Shown here: positions 31,307 through 42,684 of the stretch, in pieces
How the letters are laid out: each line of letters starts with the position of its first letter
Numbering within the stretch: position 1 is the first letter of the stretch
NCBI GenBank assembly: GCA_029339195.1
Contig: JAPTJF010000409.1
Span: 1-56,991 of the forward strand
Origin: Micractinium sp. NFX-FRZ
Lineage: Eukaryota > Chlorophyta > Trebouxiophyceae > Chlorellales > Chlorellaceae
Direction of reading: 5' to 3'
Length of the DNA stretch: 56,991 bases
Translations under genes and position numbers: made by a program
The notes under the pieces: generated by a model
Databases searched by the model: none
Seen by the model: the letters and a program-made list of their open reading frames with translations, nothing else
Told to the model about the DNA's origin: nothing

Positions 31307-34026
31307 AGCGTGTTGGTTGCAGGGCAGGGTTGGGTGGGGGAGCTGGAGGCCTCAGCTGGTACTGCCGGAGGGGGCGGAGCGCACGCTGCAGCAGCACGAT
31401 CACGTAACACTTGCTGATGTCGGGGCGCACCGTGGGCATCGGAGCCTCCCTGGCGGGCCTCGGGCGCAGGTGGGTGTGGGGCGGGGAGGCCTGCCTGCAC
31501 GCCTGCCTGCCTGCCTGTGCGACTGTCCAAACCCGCTGCCTGGCAGTGCCCTCACGCTTTCTCTCCTCCTTGCCACGCCCCCTGCTTCCCACCTCCTGCG
31601 CCCCCCTGCAGCCAGTCGCAGGCGGTGGCTGCAGCCTGGGAGCTTCACTTGCGGCTGCAGTCGCTGCAGGAGCAGCAGGAGGGTTCGCCCGACGGCGCTG
31701 CCAGCAACGGCGACGTCGGCGGCGGCATGACGCGGCTGCCGCGCAGCATGGCCAGCATGGCTGCGGTGGCGACCCAGCGCCAGCACCTGCACAGCCTGCA
31801 GCGCTCTTTTGTGGACAAAGCAACCGCCTATCTGCAGCAGGAGCTCTCCCATGTGGCAGACGTGGCACTGCAGCGGTTGTCGGTGTCATCACATGCCGGC
31901 CTGGCGGGCAGCCCAGCAGGGATGCAGCGCGCGGCAACCACAGCAGGGGCTGCCGACCACAGCAGCCTGCGACGGCGCGCCGCCCAGCTGGCGCCGCTGC
32001 TGGAAGTTGTGGGGGCGCTGCGCCCGGCTGCTGTGGTCGCCCCTCGCGAGGCCTACTGTCAGGCTGTCAACACGCTACTGAGGCAGGAGGTGCATGCGGC
32101 GGCGGCAGAGGTGCGGCGCATGGCGGCGGCGGCAGATGCGGGCAACGCACACGAGCCCGATCTGCTGACCCGGCCCACTGCCGCTGAGGCTGCCAGGTGG
32201 GCAGGGTCTGCTTGTGGGCTGCGCTGGGGTGGGCCCAGCATGAGGCAGGGACGCGAGGAGGGGAGGGGCCTGGCAGCTGCAGGAGGCGGCAGGCGTGGTG
32301 GGCAGGCTGGTCTTGCCGCAGGAAATGCATTGTCGCCCTGCTTTACGTTGGGGCGGTGTCATTGGTGTTATGTCCACGTGCACGCTTGGCCCTGCCTGCT
32401 TCATGCTTATTGCACTGATCGCCCCTCCCTGCCGGCAGCACCCTGGAGCGCCTCACCTCCCCCTCACGCTCTGCCCGAAGCCAGCGGGAGGGCAACGACC
32501 TGAGCGAGGCATACCGCCGGGCAGGCAAGACCCTGGCATCTGGTGCTGCTGCTACTGCTGTGCTGTGCTGCTGCTCACGGCCGCTGCTACCGCTGGTGCT
32601 TCCCTGTCCCTGGCACTATATGCAAGCCACATGAATTACCAGCTGGCATTGCCGCGGTCCCCGGCATGTGGTCCTCGCTGCTGCTCCTTGTTCCTATGCA
32701 GGCGTGATCCCCATTCATCCACGAGGTCTTCCAACAAATCCTGCTGCACTCCCGCCTGCTGCCCCTCATCCTTGTTTTCGCATGTTCATGCAGGCGTGAT
32801 CCCCATACACGAGGGCTTCCAAGCCCTGCTGGACGCCCAGCTGCCGGTGCTGGCTGAAGAGTCAGCCCAGTGCATTTCCCTCATGTTCCCGAAAGCCCTG
32901 CCCTCAAGCCAGCACAGCGGTGCAGCAGGCGCGGGCGCGGTGGCGGCAGCAGCAGAGGCGGCAGGCGGTGCAAGCAGCAGGGCGGTGCGGTTTGCAGAGG
33001 GGGGCGGCGGCGGCGGCGCCGCCGCAGGGCATGCGCCGTTGGATGCCAGCAGCAAGGAGGTGCAGTCCACAGTGGCCTCCCTGCTGACAGGGATCGATGC
33101 TGAGCTGCTGGGGCTGGTCGACAGCGTGCGCGCTTCGCGCGCTGCGCTGTGCCTGCCCATGCTGGGCGCCACGCTGGCGTGGAAGGCGCGGCTGGCGGCA
33201 CGCGGCGCGGCCTGCCGCCCGCTGCTGGCGCTGCTGGGGCGGTGCGAGGAGCGGCTGGGCGCCGTACTGGCTGCCTTCTTTCGAGAGCGGACGGCAGCCA
33301 TTCAGAGGTGAGGGCGGGGGGAGGGCGGCTGGGGGAGAGGAGGAGGCATGGCAGGGCCTAAGGTCAAGGGCGCCCCTTTGCCGTCGCGCGTGGAGGGCAT
33401 GCCCACACAACCTGCAGCTGCCCTCTTCCCACAGTGCATCCAACTGTCTCAACCAATATCAGCCTCGCGCCCCTGCCTGATTGTCTCCCCCTGCACTACA
33501 CCAGGTATGACGGCCGTGGCTCCGCCGTGCCCGTGGGCGGCGGCAGTGCCAAGGGGCAGCACGTCCTCCCCTTCATCCTCGCCTTCCCCGCCGTGGCTGC
33601 GCGCATGGAAGAGCTGCTGGAGCGCTGGCCAGCCCAGCCAGCGGGGGGGCAGCCCGACGCGCAGCCCCAGCAGCAGCAGCAGCAGCAGCAGCAGCCGTCG
33701 CTGGCTGCTGCGGCGGCGGCGGCTATGCCACCGCGGCAGCAGCAGCCGCAGCATCAGCGGCAGCAGCAGCAGCAGATGCCTGGCAGGCCGCGGCCCTCTC
33801 CGTTTGAGAGCACCAGCGGGGGCGGCGGCGGGTACGGCGGGCGGCGCGCTCAGCACTCGGCTGCTTCCGAGGTCTCCAGCAGCGCGGCACTGACCTCAGA
33901 TGCAGATGATATCAGTTTCATGGAGTCTGATGCCGACAGCTATGGCCGCAAGACCAGCGACGAGGCTGAGGTGGCGCCACCTGCGACGGTGCGGGGCGTG
34001 GCGGCGGCGCCGCCGCCAGCCGCTGC

Positions 34027-34067
<41 letters not shown>

Positions 34068-35950
34068 CGGGGCAGGGGCCAGGCAATGTGCTAAGGTGCG
34101 TGCAACGGGTGCCTCTGTGGCTGAGATGGGTTTTTGGGATCGGAGGATAACACAGCGGATGCACGCTGCGCCTGCTGCTGGTGCTGCCAGCTCCCGCCAT
34201 GGCTGCCCTGCTGCCCAGGCCGCCCCTGCCGCTCAATCGCTGCACACCGCTGCCTTCCACGCACTCGCCCTCCCACCCCTCACGCCCTCTCACACAGGTT
34301 CAGTAGAACTCTCGACCCCTTCTCTTCCGACGATTTAGCAACATGTATGAACCCCTCTCTCCCGCAGGGAACTGGTGGATGGGGCCTACCAGAGCTGGCT
34401 GGGCGCCATGTGCGGCGCCGTCGAGGCGCTGGGCGCAGCAGACGCCAAGCACGGCTCCCGCCTGCGCCTCGAAAACTACGCCTTCCTGCACCTGACCCTG
34501 CAGGTGGGCCCAGGTCGGGTGGTGTGGTGGGGGGGCCGGCCGTGGTGGGCAGTGCATTGTGGGTTTGTCACAGGGTGGGCTGACAAGGAGTCCAGATCAC
34601 CAACCCTTCCTGCATCTGGCTCTCTGCTCTTTCCCCCGCCTGCTTGCCGCATGCAACACGCGCGCCTCTCACTTTTCAGCTGCATTGCACCCCCACGCCT
34701 CCCCTGCCTGCTCTGCCCACAGAGCCTGCCGCAGGGGCGGTCGCCGGCGCTGGCTGGGTTTGCGGCGCAGGCTGCGGGGCTGGTGGAGCGCTCGTTGGCG
34801 GCCTATGTGGAGCAGCAGGTGGAGAACATCAAGCTCACGCGTCTGCTGGAATTCAGCCGGGTGCGTGAGGGAGAGGGTGGGACGGGCGCGAGAATGGGGC
34901 TGACGAGAGTTGTCTGAATAGAACACGGCTATGCATGACACTGGCAAGGGGTTCCACTGTCTGAGCCTCCCATCTAGCCCCCTGCCTCCAATCCTCTACC
35001 TCGGTGCCCGGCTGCAATTGGTTGTTTTGACCAGGCGGTTGTGTGGGCAGCGAGAATGGTGGCCCGGCAGCAGCAGCACCAGCCCCCTCTCTCACCCCGT
35101 GCCACCCCGTTCTCCCCTGCCCTTCTGCAGCGCCTGGACGAGGCGATTGCATCCGTGGGGAGCGAGGAGGTGCACCTGCAGCAGCAGTTCCAGCCGGGGG
35201 AGGTGCGCCAGCTGCTGGCAGCGGCCGGCGGCGGGCTGGACAAGCGGCTGCTGCAGGTGCGTGCAGGGGCGCGAGGGAGGGTCGGGGCAACGTGGGGAAG
35301 GTGCGCCAGCTGCCGCGGCCTTGGCCGGCGGCAGGCTGAGCAGGTGACTGCTGCACGTGCACCCTGCTGCTGCCTTACATGGGTGCCTACTGGTGCCTAC
35401 TCGCTGCCTACTAGTTCCTACTCGCTGCCAAGCTCACTGTCTGTCCGGTCCTGCCCCCGCGTGCAGGAGCACCAGCGCATTCTGAAGCACCTGGCGGCCA
35501 CCAGCCCCCATCTCGTGGAACCGGTGTGGAGCAAGTGAGTTCGGCTGGCTGCGGGGCGCCGTGGGGGCGGGCAGGGGCGGGCAGGAGTGTATGCTGCCAG
35601 CCTTAGATGTCATCTCTGCCTGGGTGCTTGTCTGCGTGCCTGCGTGCCTGCCCGCCACTGCCCGCGCGCTCACAAAAGTTTTAACCCTCTCTGGGCCCTG
35701 GCCCTCAACTGGCAGGCTGGGTCAGGAACCCGCCTGATCATGGTGGTGTCATAGGGAGAATATCGCACTGACACCGGCCCACCCTCTCCTCCCCTGCTTG
35801 CTTGCCAGGCTGGAGGGGACCTGCCTGGAGCGATGGGGCCGCATGGAGGGCCAGCTGGCCAGCTGCTACCGGGGCATCGAGCTGCGGCCGACAGCGGAGG
35901 AGCTGCGGCGCATGTTCAGAGCGGCGCAGCAGGCGGCGGGGGCAGGATGA
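27788..35950 (+). CDS. SEC3: Exocyst complex subunit SEC3
   Basis: Nineteen exons: 27788-27859, 27946-28002, 28100-28207, 28469-28564, 28922-29016, 29317-29398, 29761-29904, 30159-30242, 30622-30772, 31115-31259, 31612-32196, 32439-32524, 32794-33307, 33505-34095, 34368-34503, 34723-34860, 35131-35256, 35467-35534 and 35809-35950. They give 1139 residues. It tethers secretory vesicles to the plasma membrane with the other exocyst subunits. Residues about 45-180 match the Sec3 lipid-binding domain (PRVICLTAKRRTKKRGFKG, rich in Lys/Arg). VAGIDISELE and LGIFDAKLRHMREDI are hallmark plant SEC3 blocks, followed by AIEDRNNQLELHSRNN. The C-terminal half keeps HVLPFILAFPAVAARMEEL and RLRLENYAFLHL. 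It is longer than plant SEC3 (about 890) because of Ala/Gln-rich inserts in exons 13 and 14. Introns 5 and 12 are GC-AG. Several introns contain ghost exon edges. Confidence 0.9.
30378..30545 (+). repeat. Two ghost copies of the exon 9 junction in SEC3 intron 8
   Basis: Copies near 30378-30440 and 30470-30545 precede the real junction at 30595-30670. All three carry GTCCTGGAGA or ATCCTGGAGA with GGCAAG or GGGCAG. The second copy and the real one also share the preceding intron tail (ACAACAACCGTGCTCCC against ACAACAACGTTGCTCCC) and an AG before GAcGCC/GATGCC. It reads as an ancient tandem array of about 120-base units. Confidence 0.85.
30815..30922 (+). repeat. Ghost copy of exon 9 end in SEC3 intron 9
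   Basis: GGTGACCTGGAGCAGAA parallels GATGACCTGGAGCAGAA of exon 9, and GTTGGAGGACATCGAGGGCA parallels the exon's last codons (GCGGGAGGACATTGCGGGTG). Confidence 0.72.
31267..31303 (+). repeat. Homopolymer of 37 G
   Basis: An uninterrupted G run just after the donor of SEC3 intron 10. It may be a real quadruplex-prone tract or an assembly artefact. Confidence 0.9.
31336..31422 (+). repeat. Ghost copy of exon 10 end in SEC3 intron 10
   Basis: GGAGCTGGAGGC, GAGGGGGCGGAGCGC and a TGATGTC end parallel the last 80 bases of exon 10 (31174-31259). Confidence 0.85.
32690..32750 (+). repeat. Ghost copy of exon 13 start in SEC3 intron 12
   Basis: ATGCAGGCGTGATCCCCAT is identical to the real acceptor junction at 32789-32807, followed by a decayed CACGAGGtCTTCCAA block. 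The copy retains a complete acceptor. Confidence 0.9.
33667..34067 (+). repeat. CAG repeats encoding polyglutamine in SEC3 exon 14
   Basis: Three in-frame CAG-rich blocks (near 33667-33693, 33757-33775 and 34027-34066). They account for part of the extra length over plant SEC3. Confidence 0.8.
35291..35361 (+). repeat. Ghost copy of exon 17 end in SEC3 intron 17
   Basis: AGGTGCGCCAGCTGC, GGCCGGCGGC and the following CTGCTGCACGTGCA match the end of exon 17 and its donor (35200-35264). Confidence 0.85.
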
Positions 35951-36699
35951 TGAGATGGCGGCGGAGCAGGCGGCGCGCACGGGACGCCACCCTCGCCCAT
36001 TAGCCGCCTTGTGCGTCCCCCACGCCTCAGCCACAGCCCAACAGCCCGCGAATCATGTATGACACCCTTTGCGATGCCTCTGTTGTTGCACCATGTGATG
36101 AGCTGGCTGGCTGGGAGAAGTAGCTGGGGGGCTGGAGCGGCGCTGCGTGACGAGGCAAACGATGCATGATGGCGGGGCGCACAAACCTTCCTGGGCCCTC
36201 TCGCCTGCCCAGCCCGCATTGCATATCCCCACCGCAAGTTACTACTACTTCGCTGTGAGTGAGCACGATGCAGAGCGTGGTGAACGCTGCCCTGCCCAGG
36301 CACACAGGTGCGGTGCAGCCGCTTACCCCAGGCACCCCGGGCTGCCTGGTCTCGGGGACTCTCTACTACACACATTTTGACAGCCTGTCTGCTCCTGGCT
36401 GCGTCCAAGGCTACGCGGTTGATGCCGCTGGCATCCAACGGTGTTCGGCGTCTGGCACCTTGGAAGCTTCCTGGGATTGGGTCGTGTGATAGTAGACCCA
36501 GAGGCACAGCCTTGGACGCAGCCAGCCAGCACCCCGCAACAAAGCAGAGGCTGGCTGCCGCCCGCCTCCGCTAGCTGTGCCACCCGCCTGCCTGCCGCGC
36601 TTGCCCTGCTCTTTCACTCTACAGCATGCCCTCCCACCATCAAATAATGCAGAGGCGCCGGGCGCCACGATCCGCAGCAAGAAGGATGAGAGCCGCAAG
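35951..36699. other. SEC3 3' flank and dehydrogenase upstream region
   Basis: No TGTAA was found here. An open frame at 36259-36489 could be a 5' exon of the dehydrogenase but has no supporting homology, so it is not used. Confidence 0.4.
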
Positions 36700-39600
36700 A
36701 TGAAGACGGCGCAGTGGTGGGGCACAAAGGACGTCAGGTGGGTGGGCGGCGGGCTTTGATGGCAGGGGTTTGCTCAAGGGTTAGCCGCATGGTCAGCCAG
36801 TTAGCCCAAGGAGGCGGGGGGAAGAAAGAATGCAGGCTGTGAGAGAGGGAGCAAGGTTGGGAGGAGCGGAAACGCCAGGCCTGGTGCAGGGGCAAAGAAG
36901 GCTGCAGGGGTGCCTGCCCATCTCCCTGCTGTCGCACAAATCCCCTGGACCCCCTTTCTGTGTGTCTTGTGTGCCTGTGTGCCTTCTGCATGAATGTGGC
37001 CATAGGGTGACAGCAACCCCTGTGCCTTGAAGTCTCCTGAAAGCATGGGTTGAACTGTCTACTTGTGTTATCCTTTCTTCCTGCCTTCCTTCCTCACCCT
37101 TCCCCCCGTCTTCTTCGTCTGCCTGCAGGGTGGTGGAGGCCCCTGTGCCAATGGTCACCGACCCACAGGTGAGGGGTGGGGGTTTCTTACCACCGGCCTC
37201 AGCCGTTTCTCGCATGCTGGCCCGGCCACCTGCACCGCAGCAGTGCCACTCATCGCTCATGCTGCCTTGTGACTAGTCCTGTGGAAGCCACTCTTCCAAG
37301 GCCTGTCTTCTTCATCCCAGAACTCCTTCCGATTTGACTGGTGGTCTGTTCAAGCTGACCACTGTTGCAATGCTCCCCCTTTAACGTGCCTCCCTGCCTC
37401 CCCTCCCCCTCCTCCCCGCACAATCTGCAGGATGTCGTGCTCAAGATCACCTCCACCTGCATCTGTGGCAGCGACCTGCACCTGGTCAGCGGGGGGAGGG
37501 AGAGGGAGAGGGAGGGAGCTACGCCATGCTGTGCTGTGCTGTGCTGTCGGATCTTCTGATATGCACTGTGCTGTGCTGTCTGGGCTGCGCTGTGCTGGGC
37601 TGGGCTGGGGAGACCGCCACCATGGTACTACTGCAATCAGACTCCTGGCCTGCTACCTGCCCTCCGCCCGCAGCCCACCCACCACCACCACATCTGACTG
37701 ACAAACCGGCATGCAAGTGCCTCGCTCCCACGTCACCTCCGCCTGCAGTACGTGGGCGCCATGCCGGGCATGAAGTCGGGGGACATTCTCGGGCACGAAT
37801 TCATGGGCATTGGTGGGTGGGTGGGTGGGTGGGGTGGCTGGTTGTTTCGCTCTTCACCTTCTGCTGTGGAGGCATTGCAGGAGGATTCTGGCGGCGCTTT
37901 TGATGCCCAAATGTTGTGGCCGATGCTGTCTCTCTTTCAACACCCAGCGAGCATGCGACCGATCGCTTTCATGTCGCCCCCCGTGCAGTGGAGGAGGTGG
38001 GGCCCGAGGTCAAGAACCTGAAGAAGGGCGACCGAGTGGTGACTTCGTTTGACATCGCCTGCGGCGCCTGCTTCTACTGCCGCCACCAGTACTTCACGTC
38101 ATGCGTGAGGGGGCGGGTGCCCGTGTGTGCGGGGGGGCGCACGAGGGGTTGGGCGGCCGAGTGGCCGAGCGCGTTGACTTGCTGAATGAAGAGCTTTTTG
38201 GGGGGCGCACCTCGGCTCCAGGATGGCACACAAAGTCTGCTTGCCAGAACTAGCTCTGAGCACAGGCTGCGCCCTTGCTTGCCTGGGCTCGCTACGAGCT
38301 CATGCTGCACCAGTCAGGGGCACTCCTGCCTGCTGCTACTGCTGCACATTCCGCTGCCTGCTATTGCCCCCGGCTGCCTGGCGCCCCCTCCTCCCCCCCG
38401 CAATCGCCCTCCTTTGCTCTTACCCCCCTTGTTGCTGCCTCAGGACAGCACCAACCCCTCCAAGGAGCAGGAGGCCCTGTATGGGCACCACACAGGCGGC
38501 TTCTTTGGCTACAGGTGGGCATGGGAGAGGCAGGAGGCTGCGGTGTGTGCAGGAGTGCCATGTGGTGCTGGTGAATAGGGGAGTGGCAGCGAGCGCCAAG
38601 TTGCCCCGAACACAGATCAGCAGTGTGCTGTGTCTGAGCCCTGCCCTGGACCCCGCTGCCTTCCCTTCCCCACTGCCGTGCAGCCACCTGACGGTGAGGG
38701 GCCGCTGACGTGGCAGACGGAGTTGATGTGGCAGCATGCTGATGTGGCAGGGGTCTGTGCCCCACAGCATGGGCATGCACATTTGGGCGGGCTGTGCCAG
38801 GCCCCGCCTGCAGCCTGAGCTGCCGTCTCACCCTTCCTCTCAGCCATCTACTCCCATGCCCACCTCTGTCCTGCTCTTTGCTCGCATTCCGCCTGCAGGG
38901 CGGCTGGGACGGCGGGCAGGCCGAGTATGCACGGGTGCCCTTTGGTGAGCCTGAGCTGCTTTGCCTGCAAGCACCCAGGCAGACGGCGGCCGGGTAGAGC
39001 GGCTACGCAGCAGCCATTGCTGTCGGGGCTGCCCTGCCTGCGTTCCCGGCTCTCAGCATTCACAACTAACCCTCCAGTCTGCTAGGTCCAAGTCAAGCCG
39101 CCACATCCCGCCATTCAAACCTCCCTTTCTTTGCGAAGTACCCAGCCAGTGCCTTACCCAAGGAGCAGTACGCCTCAACCTGAGCAGCCACAGGGTGCCC
39201 CCCCCCGCCTTCTTCTCCCTGCTCCCGCCCCCCGACCCTCCTCTTCCTTTCCCACCCACTCCTGCAGCCGACCTGAACTGCCTCAAGGTGCCTTCCAGCC
39301 TGTCTGACGACCAGGTGGTGCTGCTCTCAGACATCCTGCCCACAGGCAAGTCGCCTGGTGCTGATTGTGTGCTCAGTTCTAGGCTGTGTGTCTGCTTCAA
39401 GAGCTGTGGTGATGTCAGCACTGGTCTCAAATGTCCTGCGCACAGCCCAATTGAGTGGTGTAACATGCAAAAGTGTGCCTCTCCACAGGGTGCTCGACAG
39501 CTTGCCATATTCGGACATATCCTTGCTTGCTCAAAAACCCTGATCTGAGACTGGGGTTAATGGCTTGGTCCTCTGTGCGCCCCTCCCGTGGTCCCTTCCG

Positions 39601-42600
39601 CCGCCCGCAGCCTGGCACTCGTGCGAGCTGGGCGAGGTGTCCAGCGGGGACCGGGTGGCCATCTGGGGGGCGGGGCCCGGTGAGTGGCCATGCGGGGAAG
39701 GTTGATGATGTGTGTGTGGGGGAGGTTGCGTGTGGGGGGCGGGGCCTGGTGAATGGCACGCTGTGCCCTGTGAGGCGGGCGGCGCTGTGCCTGCTGCGGG
39801 TGTTTGCCGGCACGCCCTACGTGTCTTACCCCCGCCCGCCTCAGGCTCTCCCTGCGCGCACCGCCCTTGTCTTGCAGTGGGGCTGCTGGCCGCGCACTGC
39901 GCGTTTGCCCGCGGCGCCGAGCGCGTCATTCTGATCGACCAGGAGGACTTCCGGCTCGAGGTGGGGTGGGCTGTGGTGGGTGGGTTTTGTTAGACAGTAA
40001 AGGGCATTGGTTGGTTGAGTGGAGGGGCCGTGGCATTGGCAAGGGCGAAGACGCTTGTGGGGCATGATCGGGGGGAGGTGGAGACGAGTGCTTGAGGGTG
40101 CACGCCAATCGATATTCCAGTGCGCCCCCTGCCTCCCTGCCTGTGCCTGCCTGCTTGCCTGCCTGGCCCCCGGCTGTGGCGCTGCCCTTGCGCCCTGCAC
40201 CCCCTGCAGCTAGCTTGCCAGCACATCCCCTCAGTTCAGCCGTGCACACCCACCATGCCCCCACCTGCGGCATACCCCCTTCCTCAGGTGCTCCCCCCCA
40301 CAGCTCACTTGCAGGCGCATCCACGGGGCGGGTGGAGACCCTCTCCTGCCTCTGCCCCACAACTGTTTTTCTTGCTTAGAACCCCCTGCCTTCTTTCCTG
40401 CCACCCACGCCCCACAGTTTGCCCGCAAGCACATCCCCAAGGTGGAGACCATCAACTTCAAGGGTGGGTGGGCAGGTGGGCTGGGGTGTGGGGGAGGCCA
40501 TCAATTGCTTGATGGTGGACACTTTGGCCACCCGCTCTGTGTGCGCACAGCCCTGACGGATGGCCACCTGCTCCACGCCCTCCCAACCCCGCGCAACCGT
40601 GCACCCCCTTGCCTGCCTGCAGAGAAGAAGCCCTATGACGCTCTGCGTGAGATGTTCCCTGATGGCACCGCCCCCGACGTGTGCATTGAGGCAGGCAAGC
40701 AAGCCGTGGTCAGCCATCCAAGGGGCAGAGTGTTGGGCGCGGATTGATTGTTGCATTTCTGAAGCGGGGGGACACCGCCCCTGACTTGTGTCTCAAGGCA
40801 GCAAGCTGCGCAGCATGCGCCCGCCAGCTGTCGCCGATGCTGCAGGTGGGTGGGTGAGTGGGTGGGCAGCCGAGCGTGTGGGGTGTTTGTGGAGTGTGTA
40901 AAGTACGTGGAGTATGTGGCGTATTCACAGCAGCAACCAGCAACGGCACCCTCAGTGGCTGCAGTTTCAGAGGCACTGTGTGTACCGGGTGTGTCACTTG
41001 CGTGAGGGGGGCTTATAGGAGTCTGACGCACAAAGCTTTGTAACCGGGAAGTGGGGATGCTAGCCGTAGCAGAGCAGGTAACTAAGCAGAGCAGAAGATG
41101 GGTAGTGTTGGCTGGGTGTTGCTTTCCCCGGCACCTGCGAGGTTAAGTTTCTATAAATAGGTAAGTCCCTCTCGGGGCTACGCTCGGCTGATGCCGTATG
41201 TGATAGAGCACAGGTGAGAATGCCCAGAAGGCATGACTGTCATGTTTGCTAGGTCCTCGCCATGAGCGTTGCCGTGCGGGCGCACAGCGTGCACTCCGCT
41301 GCGCTCCCGGCGAGTGCCTTCCAGGCTGACAGTCATGCTCTGCTGTGCGTTCACACCTGTGTTTTACCACAGGGCGCCTGGGAGGCCTGCACCCAGCGGT
41401 CTTTCACACACGCCAGCAGAGGCAGCACCTCCGGCCCCGCCAGCCCCGTTGGGTTGCTGACTCACCCACCTGCCAGCCAACTAGCAACTGGCACTGACCC
41501 AGCCCTCGTTCCCTTGCTCCCCTGCGCCCCTCTCTGTGCTGCCTCCAGTCGGGTTCCACTACACAAACAGCTGGGTGCACTGGTTCGAGAAGGCTCTCAA
41601 GCTGGAGACGGACCCCAGGCAAGCCTGCAAGGGTGGCGAGGATAGGAAGCGGGCATGGGGACGGTGCCTGCAATGTGGTTGCACAGGGCATGGTTGAGAA
41701 GGCTCTCAAGCTGGTAGAGCCCAGAACAAGCTGCTGTGCATGCAGACTGACTTGGGGAGCTGGGTGTCATGCAGTGTAGACCCCGACCAGAGAGCATGCC
41801 TTCTGTGCATCAGCGTCAAATCTGCACCGACCGCCCTCCGCCTGCGCACCCGTGTTTGGCAATGGGGGCCATCTTTCGGCACGTTGGGTGCACATGAAAG
41901 CTGAAGGTCCAGCACTATAGTACTCTCACTGCCAGTGCAAAACCAAACCCTATGACCAGCACAACTGATAAACCCCCTCCTCTGCAGCGACATCATCAAC
42001 GAGCTCATCGAGTGCTGCCGCAAGGGGGGGCGCATTGCCATCGCTGGCGCCTATGCAGGCAGGCAGGGGCGGGGCCGGAGGCAGGGCGCGGGCCTGCAGG
42101 CCATGGGGGTGCCTGAAGAGGGCAGCCGCGTGCTACTTTGGAGGCAGTGCCGAGTCGTGTGTCGAGAGATGTGGGCAGGCCCTTCCCCAGTGCTGCCACC
42201 GCTGATGGGCCTCCCGGAACGACCAGCCCAGCCCTGCCCAGTTCTGCACTGTGCTGCGCTGCGCTCAAGTTGACAGTACATGCGCGTGGCTCTGCCCCTG
42301 TCCAACCCTGCACCGCAGGCTACTCCAACCATTTCAACATTGGGGCAGTGAGTGGGGAGGAGGGTGTCAGGCTGTCTGGCCTGCTCACGTGCACACACCG
42401 CCAGCGCTTGCTGCCCACCTGCCTCACCTCGTGCGAGGCCGGCGGACCGGCGCCACTTGCTGTGCTGCTTCCCAGCAGCCCATTCTCTCCCATGCTCCCC
42501 AGGGGGCTTCCTCCGCCCCTTCACATTGTTTTGAGGATCATCGCCCAGCCCCCACCCCTCTGCCTGCAGTTCATGGAGAAGTGCCTCACCATGAGGGCGG

Positions 42601-42647
42601 GCCAGACCCCGGTGCAGAAGTAAGCGCGCTCCTGGGTTGCAGCTAAG

Positions 42648-42684
<37 letters not shown>

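Noticed and set aside
36259..36489. Open frame that could be a 5' exon of the dehydrogenase
   Set aside because: The family start is at the Met at 36700 and no donor-acceptor pair linking this frame was convincing.
41262..41645. Open frame in dehydrogenase intron 13 downstream of a TATA-like element
   Set aside because: It runs into exon 14 in the wrong frame and has no recognisable motif; a nested gene is not supported.
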